Assembly (NCBI RefSeq): GCF_024460475.1
Contig: NZ_JANFYN010000077.1
Coordinates: 1-5,695, forward strand
Origin: Holdemanella sp. MSK.7.32
GTDB taxonomy: Bacteria > Bacillota_I > Bacilli_A > Erysipelotrichales > Erysipelotrichaceae
DNA length: 5,695 nucleotides
Direction of reading: 5' to 3'
Part shown: piece by piece, positions 1 through 5,261 of the stretch
Numbering within the stretch: the stretch's first letter is position 1
Layout of the letters: each line of letters opens with the position of its first letter
Position numbers and translations under genes: made by a program
The notes under the pieces: model-generated
The model's database searches: none
What the model was told of the DNA's origin: nothing
What the model saw: the letters and a program-made list of their open reading frames with translations, nothing else

Positions 1-331
1 CAAGACATTGACGGATGTAGAATGGTTGGATTTAGAAGAATTAGAGGAAAAGGAGGATATTGAAATGTGTGAAGCTGAAAAGAGATGGCTAGAAGTAAAG
101 TCAAAGGAATGGAAAGCTGAAGGAATTGAGTTAGGAATCAAACAAGGTATTGAGCAAGGCATTGAACAAGGAATTGAACAGGGCATTGAACAAGGAATCG
201 AACAAGGCAGCGAGAATAATCGTAAAGAAATGTATCAAACAATGGTAGACAAGGGATTCAGTATTTCAAGTATCGCATCCATCTTCTCAGTAAGTGAAGA
301 GTCGATTGAAAGGCTGTTGATGAAAGCATAA
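1..331 (+). CDS. C-terminal end of a probable Rpn / PD-(D/E)XK nuclease-family transposase-like protein (5' partial)
   Basis: The reading frame is already open at the left edge, so the start lies outside the window. The TTG at base 8 is probably just an internal leucine codon. About 109 residues are visible. They begin with an acidic, charged stretch rich in E, K and W. Next comes a run of seven tetrapeptides (GIEL, GIKQ, then five GIEQ) at visible residues 41-68. The end is a helical tail, MVDKGFSISSIASIFSVSEE, that reads like a small helix-turn-helix. This architecture (charged linker, G-I-E-Q repeats, short 'G.s...IA..lsvs...I..L' tail) is typical of the C-terminus of Rpn/YhgA-like recombination-promoting nucleases and related PD-(D/E)XK family putative transposases. 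The nuclease core would lie upstream and is not seen, so catalytic competence cannot be judged. The family call rests on the tail alone. A terminator directly after the stop separates it from the next gene. Confidence 0.7.
   Translation, partial: KTLTDVEWLDLEELEEKEDIEMCEAEKRWLEVKSKEWKAEGIELGIKQGIEQGIEQGIEQGIEQGIEQGSENNRKEMYQTMVDKGFSISSIASIFSVSEESIERLLMKA
122..205 (+). repeat. In-frame 12-bp tandem repeat encoding GIEQ units
   Basis: Seven consecutive 12-base units encode G-I-x-x. The last five (146-205) all encode GIEQ. Most differences between units are at third codon positions (ggt/ggc/gga, gag/gaa, caa/cag, att/atc). Bases 158-181 and 182-205 form a 24-base pair of copies with only two mismatches, suggesting a recent two-unit duplication. 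The repeat lies inside the coding region and is probably a helical or coiled-coil linker. Confidence 0.9.
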
Positions 332-334
332 AGG

Positions 335-362
335 TATGGACATGAACGTGTCCATATTTTTT
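335..362 (+). terminator. Rho-independent terminator after the Rpn-like gene
   Basis: Arms TATGGACA (335-342) and TGTCCATA (349-356) form a perfect 8-bp stem around a 6-base loop. Six T residues follow at 357-362. It lies 3 bases after the stop codon and should end transcription before the alcohol dehydrogenase promoter. Confidence 0.88.
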
Positions 363-365
363 ATA

Positions 366-408
366 GTTGACAAAGTGAACAAATAAATATAAAGTATACA
401 AAGTTAAC
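366..408 (+). promoter_or_regulatory. Duplicated operator-like motif flanking the -10 region
   Basis: GTTGACAAAGTGAAC (366-380) and GTATACAAAGTTAAC (394-408) match at 12 of 15 positions and are offset by 28 bases. The core ACAAAGT-AAC is shared. The first copy is itself a near-palindrome (GTT-AC / GT-AAC around AAA). It overlaps the -35 box, and the second copy lies at the expected transcription start. That placement suits a repressor binding cooperatively. The regulator is unknown and none is encoded in the window. Confidence 0.4.
367..395 (+). promoter_or_regulatory. Sigma-A-type promoter for the alcohol/aldehyde dehydrogenase operon
   Basis: A perfect -35 box TTGACA lies at 367-372. The best -10 choice is uncertain. 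TAAAGT (390-395) gives an ideal 17-base spacer with 4 of 6 consensus matches. TATAAA (388-393) matches better but leaves a 15-base spacer. Either start would give a leader of roughly 25-30 bases, too short for a riboswitch. The site sits between the upstream terminator and the ribosome binding site, as expected for an operon promoter. Confidence 0.65.
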
Positions 409-413
409 TAAAC

Positions 414-420
414 GGAGGTG
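414..420 (+). promoter_or_regulatory. Ribosome binding site of the alcohol dehydrogenase gene
   Basis: GGAGGTG is a near-perfect Shine-Dalgarno sequence. It ends 4 bases before the ATG at 425 (6 bases from GGAGG) and fixes that start. Confidence 0.85.
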
Positions 421-424
421 CTTT

Positions 425-1627
425 ATGAATACATTCAAGAAAATATATTGTCGAATTTTTCAGAATTGTTTTAAACTCGTGATTCCTATTTTACCTTATC
501 GAACTCCTGAAATATTAAAGAGTACATCTTTAATTTCTCATATTTGCATGGATAATCATATATCTAAAGTGATGGTTATTACTGATTTTACAGTGTATCA
601 ATTAGGAATATTAAATCGTATGTGTGAACACTTAGATCATCATTCTATTTCATATGTCATTTATGATAAGACGGTCGCAAATCCTACAAGTGATAATGTA
701 GAAGAAGCAAAAAACTTATATTTATCTTCTAATTGTCAGGCTTTAATTGGTTTTGGTGGAGGATCCAGCATGGATTGTGCTAAGGCCGTTGGTGCTAGGC
801 TTGCTCGTCCTAAGAAACCACTATCAAAGATGGAGGGAATTTTAAAGATATGGAAGAAACTACCATTGTTGATTTGTGTACCTACCACAGCTGGAACAGG
901 AAGTGAAACAACTCTTGCGGCTGTCATTGTAGATTCAAAAACACGTCATAAATATGCGATCAATGATTTTAATTTGATTCCTGATTATGCCGTTTTAGAT
1001 CCAAAACCCACTTTATCCTTGCCTCCATTTATTACGGCATGTACTGGTATGGATGCTTTAACCCATGCGATTGAGGCTTATATTGGTAATTCGACCACAA
1101 AGAAGACGCGTGCATATGCGTTAAAGGCTACAAAACTAATTTTTGAGAATATATATAAGGTGTATGAAGACGGAAATGATTTAGAAGCTAGAAGCAATAT
1201 GCTCGATGCTGCCTACTATGCTGGACATGCCTTTACAGTATCCTATGTAGGATATGTGCATGCGATTGCTCATTCATTAGGTGGAAAATATAATATTGCG
1301 CATGGACTAGCTAACGCAACATTACTTGATGTTGTATTGAAACAATATGGAGAAAGTGTGTATAAGAAGCTCTATGAAATGGCTCTGTATTGTGGCATCT
1401 GTAATGCGAATGATTCCTATAAGGTTGGGGCTGAGCGTTTTATTGAACAAATCACTTTAATGAAAAAGTATTTTGGCATCTCATCTACATTTAGTGAATT
1501 AAAGAAATCGGATATACACGAATTGGCTATTTACGCAGATCATGAAGCCAATCCATTATATCCAGTTCCAGTTTTATGGGGTGTAAAAGAGTTAGAAAAA
1601 GTGTATGATTTTGTAGTGGAGGATTAA
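425..1627 (+). CDS. Iron-containing alcohol dehydrogenase (group III, Fe-ADH family)
   Basis: This is a cytosolic NAD(P)-dependent oxidoreductase expected to interconvert a primary alcohol and its aldehyde using one bound Fe2+ (or Zn2+). At 400 residues it is a normal length for the family. The N-terminal half is the nucleotide-binding domain, with GGGSSMD at 111-117 and the signature PTTAGTGSE at 153-161. The C-terminal helical domain carries the metal ligands: by alignment with lactaldehyde reductase FucO these are D210 and H214 (in MDALTHAIEAY), H283 (AIAHSLGG) and H293 (NIAHGLANA). All are present, so the enzyme looks active. The start is set by GGAGGTG. The first 20 residues are fairly hydrophobic but are not a convincing signal peptide. 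It is the first gene of an operon and lies two bases before an aldehyde dehydrogenase, so the product of one enzyme is probably the substrate of the other. The substrate cannot be read from the sequence; butanol, propanol, propanediol or longer-chain alcohol dehydrogenases all share these motifs. Confidence 0.93.
   Translation: MNTFKKIYCRIFQNCFKLVIPILPYRTPEILKSTSLISHICMDNHISKVMVITDFTVYQLGILNRMCEHLDHHSISYVIYDKTVANPTSDNVEEAKNLYLSSNCQALIGFGGGSSMDCAKAVGARLARPKKPLSKMEGILKIWKKLPLLICVPTTAGTGSETTLAAVIVDSKTRHKYAINDFNLIPDYAVLDPKPTLSLPPFITACTGMDALTHAIEAYIGNSTTKKTRAYALKATKLIFENIYKVYEDGNDLEARSNMLDAAYYAGHAFTVSYVGYVHAIAHSLGGKYNIAHGLANATLLDVVLKQYGESVYKKLYEMALYCGICNANDSYKVGAERFIEQITLMKKYFGISSTFSELKKSDIHELAIYADHEANPLYPVPVLWGVKELEKVYDFVVED
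1618..1623 (+). promoter_or_regulatory. Ribosome binding site of the aldehyde dehydrogenase gene, inside the end of the upstream gene
   Basis: GGAGGA sits within the last codons of the alcohol dehydrogenase gene, 6 bases before the ATG at 1630. The arrangement points to coupled translation of the two genes. Confidence 0.8.
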
Positions 1628-1629
1628 GT

Positions 1630-2976
1630 ATGGATCCAATCGTTTTAAAACAAAGAGAATTTTATAAGCAACATAAAACTCTAGATATTAATTTTAGAAT
1701 AAATGCCTTAAAAACTTTAAAAAAGGCAATTTTAGCTTATGAAGACAGAATTAATGAAGCTATTAAAATGGATGTCGGAAAATCAAATTTTGAAACTTAT
1801 ATGTGCGAAGTTGGGTTAGCTTTAAGTGAATTGACTTATATGGAAAAACACATTCGTAAGTTCGCTAAAGAAAGGAATGTATATACACCATTGTCTCAAT
1901 TTTTGTCGCGTAGTTTTGAAAAGCCGAGTCCTTATGGTGTGGTGTTAGTTATTAGTCCTTGGAATTATCCTTTTTTACTTTCTATTGACCCCTTGATTGA
2001 TGCACTTGCAGCTGGAAATACGGTGGTATTAAAACCTAGTGAATTTAGTCCATACACATCACAAGTAATCAAAGATATGATTGAAGAATATTTCGATCCA
2101 GAATATGTGGCTTGTGTACTTGGAGATAGTGAAGTGAGTTCTAAATTATTGGATTCAAAATTTGACTATATTTTCTATACAGGATCAAAACGTGTAGGAA
2201 AAATTGTGATGAATAAGGCGAGTCAATATTTAACGCCAGTCACTCTAGAATTGGGAGGAAAAAGTCCTTGTATCGTAGATAAAGATGCAGATATTAAATT
2301 GGCGGCACGAAGAATTGTGTTTGGAAAATATTTGAATTGTGGACAAACCTGTGTGGCTCCAGACTATATGTTGGTACATGAATCTATAAAAGACCAATTT
2401 ATCGAATGCGTGATATCCGAAATTCAACGTCAATATGCGAACTTAGATGATTATGGTCATATTATTAATGAAAAGCACTATAAGAGGATTTTAGGGATGA
2501 TTGATATGGATAAGGTTGTCTATGGTGGAAAACATCATAATCTACAAATTGAACCAACGGTATTGGATCGTGTGGATTTTTCAGATCCTATTATGCAGGA
2601 AGAGATATTTGGTCCTGTTATGCCAATATTGACATATTCAAATTTAGATGTTGTTATAAATAAAATCAATTCTATGCCTAGCCCACTAGCTTTATATATT
2701 TTCACAAATAATAAAGAGGTATCTAAGAAAGTAACGAGTGAAGTATCCTTTGGTGGTGGCTGCATCAATGATGTTGTGATTCATTTAGCTACTAGTAATA
2801 TGGGCTTTGGTGGTGTTGGCGAAAGTGGTATGGGTTCATACCATGGAAAGCGTGGCTTTGATACGTTTAGTCATACAAAGAGTATTGTGGATAAAAAAAG
2901 AATCATTGATTTACCAATGCGTTATCAGCCTTATACAAAATTGAATGAGAAATTGATTCGCTTTTTCTTAAGATAA
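1630..2976 (+). CDS. NAD(P)-dependent aldehyde dehydrogenase, class-3-like (ALDH3 type)
   Basis: It oxidises an aldehyde to the carboxylic acid in the cytosol. The 448-residue length, without the roughly 40-residue N-terminal extension of other ALDHs, matches the ALDH3 group. Visible motifs in order are PWNYP at 110-114 (oxyanion Asn112), KPSE at 135-138 (cofactor-binding Lys135), FYTGS at 182-186, LELGGKSP at 206-213 (general base Glu207), GQTCVAP at 239-244 and beyond (catalytic Cys241), and EEIFGPV at 324-330 (Glu325, cofactor ribose). The C-terminal part (KRGFDTFSHTKSI, then RYQPY) is also typical of the class. No acyl-CoA-type features are seen, so free acid is the expected product. A C-terminal membrane helix like that of microsomal fatty aldehyde dehydrogenase is absent. 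It follows the alcohol dehydrogenase by two bases and has a GGAGGA site. Medium- or long-chain or aromatic aldehydes are plausible substrates by class, but the true one is unknown. Confidence 0.92.
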   Translation: MDPIVLKQREFYKQHKTLDINFRINALKTLKKAILAYEDRINEAIKMDVGKSNFETYMCEVGLALSELTYMEKHIRKFAKERNVYTPLSQFLSRSFEKPSPYGVVLVISPWNYPFLLSIDPLIDALAAGNTVVLKPSEFSPYTSQVIKDMIEEYFDPEYVACVLGDSEVSSKLLDSKFDYIFYTGSKRVGKIVMNKASQYLTPVTLELGGKSPCIVDKDADIKLAARRIVFGKYLNCGQTCVAPDYMLVHESIKDQFIECVISEIQRQYANLDDYGHIINEKHYKRILGMIDMDKVVYGGKHHNLQIEPTVLDRVDFSDPIMQEEIFGPVMPILTYSNLDVVINKINSMPSPLALYIFTNNKEVSKKVTSEVSFGGGCINDVVIHLATSNMGFGGVGESGMGSYHGKRGFDTFSHTKSIVDKKRIIDLPMRYQPYTKLNEKLIRFFLR

Positions 2977-2980
2977 TCTT

Positions 2981-2986
2981 TATAAT
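2981..2986 (+). promoter_or_regulatory. Possible -10 box just before the unknown acidic gene
   Basis: A perfect TATAAT lies between the aldehyde dehydrogenase stop and the ATG at 2993. No good -35 is found at 15-19 bases upstream (TTGATT at 2953-2958 is 22 bases away) and there is no extended TG. If used, transcription would start at or next to the ATG itself. Chance occurrence in AT-rich DNA is quite possible. Confidence 0.25.
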
Positions 2987-2992
2987 GGATGT

Positions 2993-3478
2993 ATGAATAA
3001 AAAAGAAAAATTTGCGTATGACATCGATTTTGGTGCCATTATGGACTATGTAGAAAACCGTTTTATGTTAGTAATAAAAGATGAAGATTGGACACAGGAG
3101 GAAATTGATATGTTGAATAGTGGTATCGATCTTCATTTTTGTTACACAAACGATATTGCCATATTTGTGCTTGAAGGTGGCGATATTGATTCCAGTGATT
3201 TTTATTTCAATGTTCAAGAGTGTGATTGGAAAGAGCATTTGTTTAAAAGTGATTGTCTAGATGTAGAAATTGTATTGGTTGATAAGGCAAATGACATTTG
3301 TTTCAAGAAGTCACATACTTTGACAAAAGAACAAAGCCAAAGTATTAAGGATTGTCTAAATCAACAAAATGAGGTATCCTTTATGCCAAGTGAATATGAT
3401 GTGAATGTACAAGGAATCCAGAGTGCATATGAACCATATGAGCTTATACGCTTTGAAAAATGCGAAATCAAATTTTAA
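2993..3478 (+). CDS. Acidic protein of unknown function, 161 residues
   Basis: I do not recognise a named family. The protein is acidic (about 34 D/E against 15 K/R by hand count) and has no signal peptide or membrane segment, so it is probably cytosolic. It seems to hold alternating beta-type stretches: FMLVI (24-28), DLHFCYTNDIAIFVLEGG (46-63), DFYFNV (69-74) and VEIVLVD (91-97). A charged helix around 108-122 follows. The pattern 'dedW..eEid.l..GidlhFcY...iaiFvLe' reads as one continuous compact domain, which favours the long form. The start at 2993 has only a weak GGAT upstream. An in-frame ATG at 3110 has a far stronger site and would give a 122-residue product. It starts 16 bases after the aldehyde dehydrogenase with no terminator between, so it is probably co-transcribed. 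The protein could be a small accessory or regulatory partner of its neighbours, but nothing in the sequence proves that. Confidence 0.72.
   Translation: MNKKEKFAYDIDFGAIMDYVENRFMLVIKDEDWTQEEIDMLNSGIDLHFCYTNDIAIFVLEGGDIDSSDFYFNVQECDWKEHLFKSDCLDVEIVLVDKANDICFKKSHTLTKEQSQSIKDCLNQQNEVSFMPSEYDVNVQGIQSAYEPYELIRFEKCEIKF
3096..3101 (+). promoter_or_regulatory. Strong internal Shine-Dalgarno before an in-frame ATG
   Basis: AGGAGG lies 8 bases before an in-frame ATG at 3110-3112 (residue 40 of the long product). It is much better than anything before the annotated start at 2993. It may mark the real start, a second internal start, or simply be the codons for Q-E-E. Confidence 0.4.
3320..3348 (+). promoter_or_regulatory. 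Candidate internal promoter for the ACT/UPF0210 pair
   Basis: TTGACA (3320-3325), a 17-base spacer and TATTAA (3343-3348, 4 of 6 matches) lie inside the unknown acidic gene. Transcription would start near 3355, about 135 bases before the ACT-domain gene. The -35 and spacing are ideal and the -10 is moderate. Similar matches arise by chance in AT-rich coding DNA. Confidence 0.35.
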
Positions 3479-3482
3479 GGAG
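3477..3482 (+). promoter_or_regulatory. Ribosome binding site deciding the start of the ACT-domain gene
   Basis: AAGGAG overlaps the stop codon of the upstream gene. It lies 7 bases before the ATG at 3490 but only 4 before the ATG at 3487. The spacing supports 3490. Confidence 0.75.
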
Positions 3483-3489
3483 AAAGATG

Positions 3490-3759
3490 ATGAAGGCTGT
3501 TATTAGTGTAATTGGAAAAGACAAAGTAGGAATCTTGGCTATGATTGCCAATGAATGCGCAAACTACAATCTAAATGTATTGGATGTAACTCAAACAATC
3601 GTAGATTCTATGTTTACTATGACTATGATGGTTGCGATTGATAAAATGAGCATTCCATTAAATGAATTTGCGGAAAGAATGGAAAGCTTAGGAAAAGAAA
3701 AGAATCTAGTCATTCGTTGTATGCATCAGGATATTTTCAATTCTATGCACAAAATTTAA
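3490..3759 (+). CDS. UPF0237 family ACT-domain protein
   Basis: This is a single ACT domain of 89 residues, the usual size of UPF0237 proteins. It begins MKAVISVIGKDKVGILAMIA, where the 'GKDKVGI' loop between the first strand and first helix is the usual ligand-binding edge of ACT domains. The segment NYNLNVLDVTQTIVDSMFTM (25-44) gives the second and third strands, and the end DIFNSMHKI matches the family's characteristic C-terminus. ACT domains normally bind amino acids or other small molecules and dimerise, so a sensor or regulatory subunit is likely; the ligand is not known. The open frame extends upstream to 3460, but that would overlap the previous gene without a ribosome binding site, and the family starts at the MKAV motif. 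The ATG at 3487 (one residue longer) remains possible. It lies 12 bases upstream of a UPF0210 gene. This pairing recurs in many Firmicutes and suggests the two proteins work together. Confidence 0.92.
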   Translation: MKAVISVIGKDKVGILAMIANECANYNLNVLDVTQTIVDSMFTMTMMVAIDKMSIPLNEFAERMESLGKEKNLVIRCMHQDIFNSMHKI

Positions 3760-3765
3760 TGAGGT
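3760..3765 (+). promoter_or_regulatory. Ribosome binding site of the UPF0210 gene
   Basis: TGAGGT directly follows the ACT gene's stop codon and ends 6 bases before the ATG at 3772, supporting that start. Confidence 0.7.
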
Positions 3766-3771
3766 ATTCCT

Positions 3772-5127
3772 ATGCAGACAAATGAAATTTTAGAAACAAT
3801 AAAGATGATTGACGAAGAATATTTGGATATTCGTACGATTACAATGGGTATTAGTTTACTGGATTGTATGGATCCAGACATTCATGTGTCATGTCAAAAA
3901 GTAGAAGAAAAGATTTGCCGCTTAGCCAAAGACTTAGTAAAAGTTGGAAACGATTTTAGTAAGATTTATGGTATTCCCGTTGTAAATAAACGAATTAGTG
4001 TAACCCCAATTGCGATGTTAGTGGCTTGTTCAGGGGGAAATCCAGTTGAATACGCATTAACTTTAGAGCGTTGTGCTCAAAAATTAGGTGTAGATTTTAT
4101 TGGTGGATACTCAGCATTAGTGCAAAAAGGATATGCAGCAGGGGATAATGAATTGATTGAATCGATTCCTGAAGCCTTGGCAAAGACGCAGCATGTGTGT
4201 GCTAGTGTCAATGTAGGTAGTACAAAAGCAGGTATCAATATGGATGCCGTTGCGCAGATGGGGCGTATTGTGAAGCGTTGTGCGGAGTATACAAAGGATG
4301 ACAATTGTTTAGGAGCTGCTAAACTTGTTGTATTCTGTAATGCGCCTGAAGACAATCCATTTATGGCGGGTGCCTTCCATGGTGTAGGTGAAGCCGACTG
4401 TGTAATTAATGTAGGTGTATCTGGACCTGGTGTTGTTCGTGCAGTTTTAAGTAAAGCCGATAAATCATTGCGTATGGATCAGATTGCAGATCTAATTAAG
4501 CGCACAGCCTTTAAGATTACGCGTATGGGACAATTGGTTGGAACGGTAGCGAGTGAAAAACTGGGTGTTCCATTTGGGATTGTGGACTTGTCTTTAGCTC
4601 CAACTCCAGCTATTGGTGATAGTGTTGCCTATATTCTAGAGGAAATGGGATTAGAAACTTGTGGTGCTTATGGAACAACGGCTTGTTTAGCCATGTTGAA
4701 TGATGCTGTTAAAAAAGGTGGCGTTATGGCAACAAGTAATGTTGGTGGATTATCTGGTGCTTTTATTCCTGTAAGTGAAGATGCAGGTATGATTCATGCG
4801 GCAAGAACAGGTGCATTAAAATTAGAAAAATTAGAAGCAATGACTGCAGTATGTAGTGTTGGATTGGATATGATCGTAATTCCAGGAGAAACGAGCGCAA
4901 GCGTTATTTCAGGAATTATTGCGGATGAAGCTGCAATCGGTATGGTTAATACAAAGACGACAGCCGTACGTGTGATTCCTGCGATTGGAAAAGATGTTGG
5001 TGATGAACTAGACTTTGGTGGTTTATTAGGAGCAGGTCCTGTCATGCCAATTTCTCAGATTTCAAATGATGTCATGATCAATCGTGGAGGAAGAATTCCT
5101 GCACCATTACAAGCATTAAAGAACTAA
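3772..5127 (+). CDS. UPF0210 / DUF711 'PFL family' protein
   Basis: The 451-residue length is normal for UPF0210. Family-like stretches include MGISLLDCMDPDI (25-37), NKRISVTPI (72-80), DFIGGYSALVQKG (108-120), SVNVGSTKAGINMDAV (145-160), FHGVGEADCVINVGVSGPG (202-220), VDLSLAPTPAIGDSVA (271-286), GLSGAFIPVSEDAGM (326-340) and FGGLLGAGPVM (415-425). Members are reported to adopt a fold related to pyruvate formate-lyase and anaerobic ribonucleotide reductase barrels. The glycyl-radical signature (RVxGY near the C-terminus) and the adjacent catalytic Cys pair are not seen, so it is probably not a glycyl-radical enzyme. Thirteen cysteines are present by hand count, but none can be assigned a role. 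No membrane segment or signal peptide is visible. It is the last gene of the run, with a terminator right after it, and the ACT protein upstream is the likely partner. The reaction is unknown. Confidence 0.93.
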   Translation: MQTNEILETIKMIDEEYLDIRTITMGISLLDCMDPDIHVSCQKVEEKICRLAKDLVKVGNDFSKIYGIPVVNKRISVTPIAMLVACSGGNPVEYALTLERCAQKLGVDFIGGYSALVQKGYAAGDNELIESIPEALAKTQHVCASVNVGSTKAGINMDAVAQMGRIVKRCAEYTKDDNCLGAAKLVVFCNAPEDNPFMAGAFHGVGEADCVINVGVSGPGVVRAVLSKADKSLRMDQIADLIKRTAFKITRMGQLVGTVASEKLGVPFGIVDLSLAPTPAIGDSVAYILEEMGLETCGAYGTTACLAMLNDAVKKGGVMATSNVGGLSGAFIPVSEDAGMIHAARTGALKLEKLEAMTAVCSVGLDMIVIPGETSASVISGIIADEAAIGMVNTKTTAVRVIPAIGKDVGDELDFGGLLGAGPVMPISQISNDVMINRGGRIPAPLQALKN

Positions 5128-5133
5128 TCATTG

Positions 5134-5156
5134 AGGAAGCTTTTTGCTTCCTTTTT
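5134..5156 (+). terminator. Rho-independent terminator ending the five-gene run
   Basis: Arms AGGAAGC (5134-5140) and GCTTCCT (5146-5152) form a 7-bp stem around a TTTTT loop, followed by TTTT at 5153-5156. It lies 6 bases after the UPF0210 stop codon. Confidence 0.88.
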
Positions 5157-5159
5157 ATA

Positions 5160-5188
5160 TTGCATTTTATTTGGTTAGATTATAGAAT
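5160..5188 (+). promoter_or_regulatory. Candidate promoter of the Hpt gene
   Basis: The 134-base gap before the Hpt gene is very AT-rich. The best match is TTGCAT (5160-5165), a 17-base spacer and TAGAAT (5183-5188). An alternative is TTGGTT (5171-5176) with TATGAT (5192-5197), spacer 15. A promoter is expected here because a terminator lies upstream, but the exact boxes are uncertain. No riboswitch-like structure is seen in the rest of the gap. Confidence 0.4.
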
Positions 5189-5248
5189 ATATATGATTTA
5201 AAAAAGCTTTAATTAAAATGTTAATTTAATATTCAGTTATATTTTAGA

Positions 5249-5253
5249 GAGGA
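5249..5253 (+). promoter_or_regulatory. Ribosome binding site of the Hpt gene
   Basis: GAGGA, within AGAGAGGA, ends 8 bases before the ATG at 5262. A nearer ATG at 5257 is too close and opens only a two-codon frame. Confidence 0.7.
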
Positions 5254-5261
5254 AAAATGGA

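Noticed and set aside
8..10. TTG as a start codon for the first gene
   Set aside because: The frame is open to the left edge, no ribosome binding site can be seen, and the visible part is only the C-terminal tail of a larger family.
122..205. CRISPR-like or structural DNA repeat
   Set aside because: Units are 12 bases, contiguous without spacers, and in frame. They encode a repeated tetrapeptide.
366..382. Rex (NADH-sensing) operator at the alcohol dehydrogenase promoter
   Set aside because: The Rex site is an 18-base palindrome of the form TTGTgAA-N4-TTcACAA. The symmetry here is centred differently and is shorter, so I keep only a generic operator call.
736..927. Minus-strand open frame inside the alcohol dehydrogenase gene
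   Set aside because: It lies fully opposite conserved Fe-ADH motifs, shows no family features or ribosome binding site, and is a shadow frame.
2245..2768. Two minus-strand open frames (2245-2433 and 2535-2768) inside the aldehyde dehydrogenase gene
   Set aside because: Both lie opposite the catalytic region of a well-supported gene and lack recognisable protein features.
3460..3489. Longer N-terminus for the ACT-domain protein
   Set aside because: It would overlap the upstream gene without a ribosome binding site. AAGGAG at 3477-3482 and the family's MKAV start both point to 3490.
4077..5045. Two minus-strand open frames (4077-4355 and 4794-5045) inside the UPF0210 gene
   Set aside because: They are low-complexity translations opposite a strongly conserved gene, with no start signals, and are shadow frames.
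5157..5246. Possible riboswitch or small RNA in the AT-rich gap before the Hpt gene
   Set aside because: Only simple A/T runs and short AATTAA-type repeats are seen, with no GC-containing stems or known motif.
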